A stretch of DNA of 64,000 nucleotides from contig NZ_JAPDUG010000001.1 of the NCBI RefSeq assembly GCF_026015885.1, forward strand, positions 186,001 to 250,000. Direction: 5' to 3'. The DNA is from Halocynthiibacter sp. SDUM655004 (GTDB lineage: Bacteria > Pseudomonadota > Alphaproteobacteria > Rhodobacterales > Rhodobacteraceae). The position numbers and the translations under genes were made by a program. Shown here piece after piece: positions 62,918 to 64,000 of the stretch. The notes below the pieces were generated by a model. It made no database searches. It worked only from the letters and a program-made list of their open reading frames with translations, and was not told the origin of the DNA. Every line of letters starts with the position of its first letter. The stretch's first letter is position 1.

Positions 62918-64000
62918 ATGAGTAACCGCGTTGAACTGGTTTTTGGTTTGGTAGGTCCGATTGGTTGCCCGATCCATCAAGCCGGTGACATTCTGGCGTC
63001 GACTCTGAAAAAGATGGATTATATTCCTGTAACGGTATCGCTCAGTTCAGAGATGGATAGACTCCTGAAAGCGAAGGGTAGCGAAGTCGATGGGCGATTT
63101 GATTCCGCGTTAGAAGAGAAAATTCTCAAAGGGAATAAAGTTCGCGAGACATTTAATAACAACGGAGTTCTCGCCGCTGAAGCTATTAGGCAGATAGTTG
63201 AATATCGAAAAGGTTTTGCAAAGAATCGTGGAGAAACAAATGCTGCAAAAATAAACGAACGAGCACTTATTCCTCTTGATGAACATGCATTCATCATCGA
63301 CCAACTTAAGCGACCTGAGGAGGTCGAGCTGCTCATCAAGGCATTTGGAAAACGCTTTGTTCAAGTATCTGTCGTCACATCTTTAGAACAACGTAGACAG
63401 TCTTTGGTCGCTCGTCTACGCAGCGAGCAACACAGCTGGGATAACGAGCGCTGTGAAGCCCATGCCGGCACGTTGATCGCGACTGATCAGAATGAACGGA
63501 GCGATGAACGTGGGCAGCGAATTTCAAAGATTTTTCATCTTGGTGATGTATTTTTCGACGGCACCTCAGAAGATTCTTTGGAGAGATCCAGCCAACGTTT
63601 CATAAAGGCCTTCTTTGGGCGCAACAATGTTGCGCCAACACGCGATGAGTTTGGCAGCTATATGGCTAAAGCTGCTTCTCTGAGATCAGTTGATCTTTCA
63701 CGGCAAGTTGGAGCTGCAATTGTAACGTCTGAAGGAGATTTGATCTCTGTCGGTTGTAATGAAGTCCCTAAGTACGGAGGCGGAAATTATTGGGATGAAG
63801 ACGCTGACAAGAAAAGAGACATTGATCTAGGTGGCGAAGCAAATAAGAATGAAATCAACAGAATAATCTCTGATTTTTTGGGTGTGCTTGAGAAGCAAGG
63901 AATAATTGCAAAGGGACAAACAGTTAATAGTATTTTGCAAAATGATGGGCACCGAAAAGCGATTAAAGGCTCGTTAATAGCTGGTGTGACAGAATATGGG
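62918..64000 (+). CDS. dcdV: Anti-phage dCTP deaminase, DcdV/AvcD family (C-terminus beyond window)
   Basis: 361 codons, open to the right edge. ATG 62918 with GAAAGG upstream. An N-terminal P-loop-like domain (about 1-210) begins LVFGLVGPIGCPIHQAGDIL; it has the glycine loop but no Walker A lysine. The deaminase domain starts near residue 243 (DEFGSYMAKAASLRSVDLSR, then QVGAAIVTSEGDLISVGCNE and PKYGGGNYW) with the insert typical of this family. The zinc motifs (HAE and PCxxC) should follow the last visible residues GVTEYG. Family members deplete dCTP/dCMP during phage infection and are held in check by an RNA. GC content is lower than in the core genes. Confidence 0.85.
   Translation, partial: MSNRVELVFGLVGPIGCPIHQAGDILASTLKKMDYIPVTVSLSSEMDRLLKAKGSEVDGRFDSALEEKILKGNKVRETFNNNGVLAAEAIRQIVEYRKGFAKNRGETNAAKINERALIPLDEHAFIIDQLKRPEEVELLIKAFGKRFVQVSVVTSLEQRRQSLVARLRSEQHSWDNERCEAHAGTLIATDQNERSDERGQRISKIFHLGDVFFDGTSEDSLERSSQRFIKAFFGRNNVAPTRDEFGSYMAKAASLRSVDLSRQVGAAIVTSEGDLISVGCNEVPKYGGGNYWDEDADKKRDIDLGGEANKNEINRIISDFLGVLEKQGIIAKGQTVNSILQNDGHRKAIKGSLIAGVTEYG

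Noticed and set aside
1-64000. CRISPR arrays, insertion sequences and rRNA genes
   Set aside because: No regularly spaced repeats, transposase frames or rRNA signatures were seen on reading through the window.

Overview
The window looks like a chromosomal segment of a roseobacter-type alphaproteobacterium (Rhodobacteraceae). The pointers are an RpoE/ChrR sigma/anti-sigma pair beside its oxidoreductase operon, the PetP/PetR regulators, an fbcFBC-type petABC operon, and two genes resembling the head-spike genes of the Rhodobacter gene transfer agent (GTA). Species cannot be named from this sequence.

Layout. (1) 1-4194: an ECF sigma factor (rpoE) and the start of its zinc anti-sigma factor (chrR, cut by the left edge), divergent from a four-gene operon (FAD oxidoreductase, DUF1365, DUF3833, SDR). 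Two back-to-back TGATCC-type promoters lie between them, so the whole block reads as a singlet-oxygen type regulon. (2) 4367-24535: an exopolysaccharide/capsule locus. It holds an initiating sugar-phosphate transferase, dTDP-L-rhamnose synthesis (rfbC, B, D, A), a flippase, two O-antigen ligase/polymerase-like proteins, a sulfotransferase, two glycosyltransferases, an epimerase, a Wzz/BY-kinase and a GH2 beta-mannosidase-like enzyme. Embedded in it on the minus strand are ghsA/ghsB-like GTA head-spike genes, plus three unassigned secreted or membrane proteins. (3) 24619-43856: housekeeping genes: tRNA-Leu, an NDUFA9-like protein, uppP, gltDB, mtgA, a GST, queG, an EamA transporter, ilvE, petPR, a deacetylase-like gene, xseB-ispA-dxs. 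(4) 43981-54400: purine salvage (adenine deaminase and AMP nucleosidase, coupled), HU, an EamA transporter, a split DsbD-like CcdA/thioredoxin pair, aroC, and a TPP riboswitch followed by thiBPQ. (5) 54468-61379: on the minus strand petABC, two GST-like genes, a PaiB-like FMN protein, mtaB and dapF. (6) 61486-64000: tRNA-Lys, then a visibly different accessory stretch with long non-coding gaps, an acidic orphan protein, a 51-residue antisense ORF, and the first 361 codons of an anti-phage dCTP deaminase (DcdV/AvcD family), which runs off the right edge.

Most interesting points: the phage-defence deaminase with a possible regulatory RNA region upstream; the linkage of GTA head-spike genes with a capsule locus (spike and receptor side by side); a dapF in which the second catalytic cysteine is a serine; and a palindrome at the predicted start of petPR that could be an autoregulatory operator. 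Assignments rest on motif reading without database searches.
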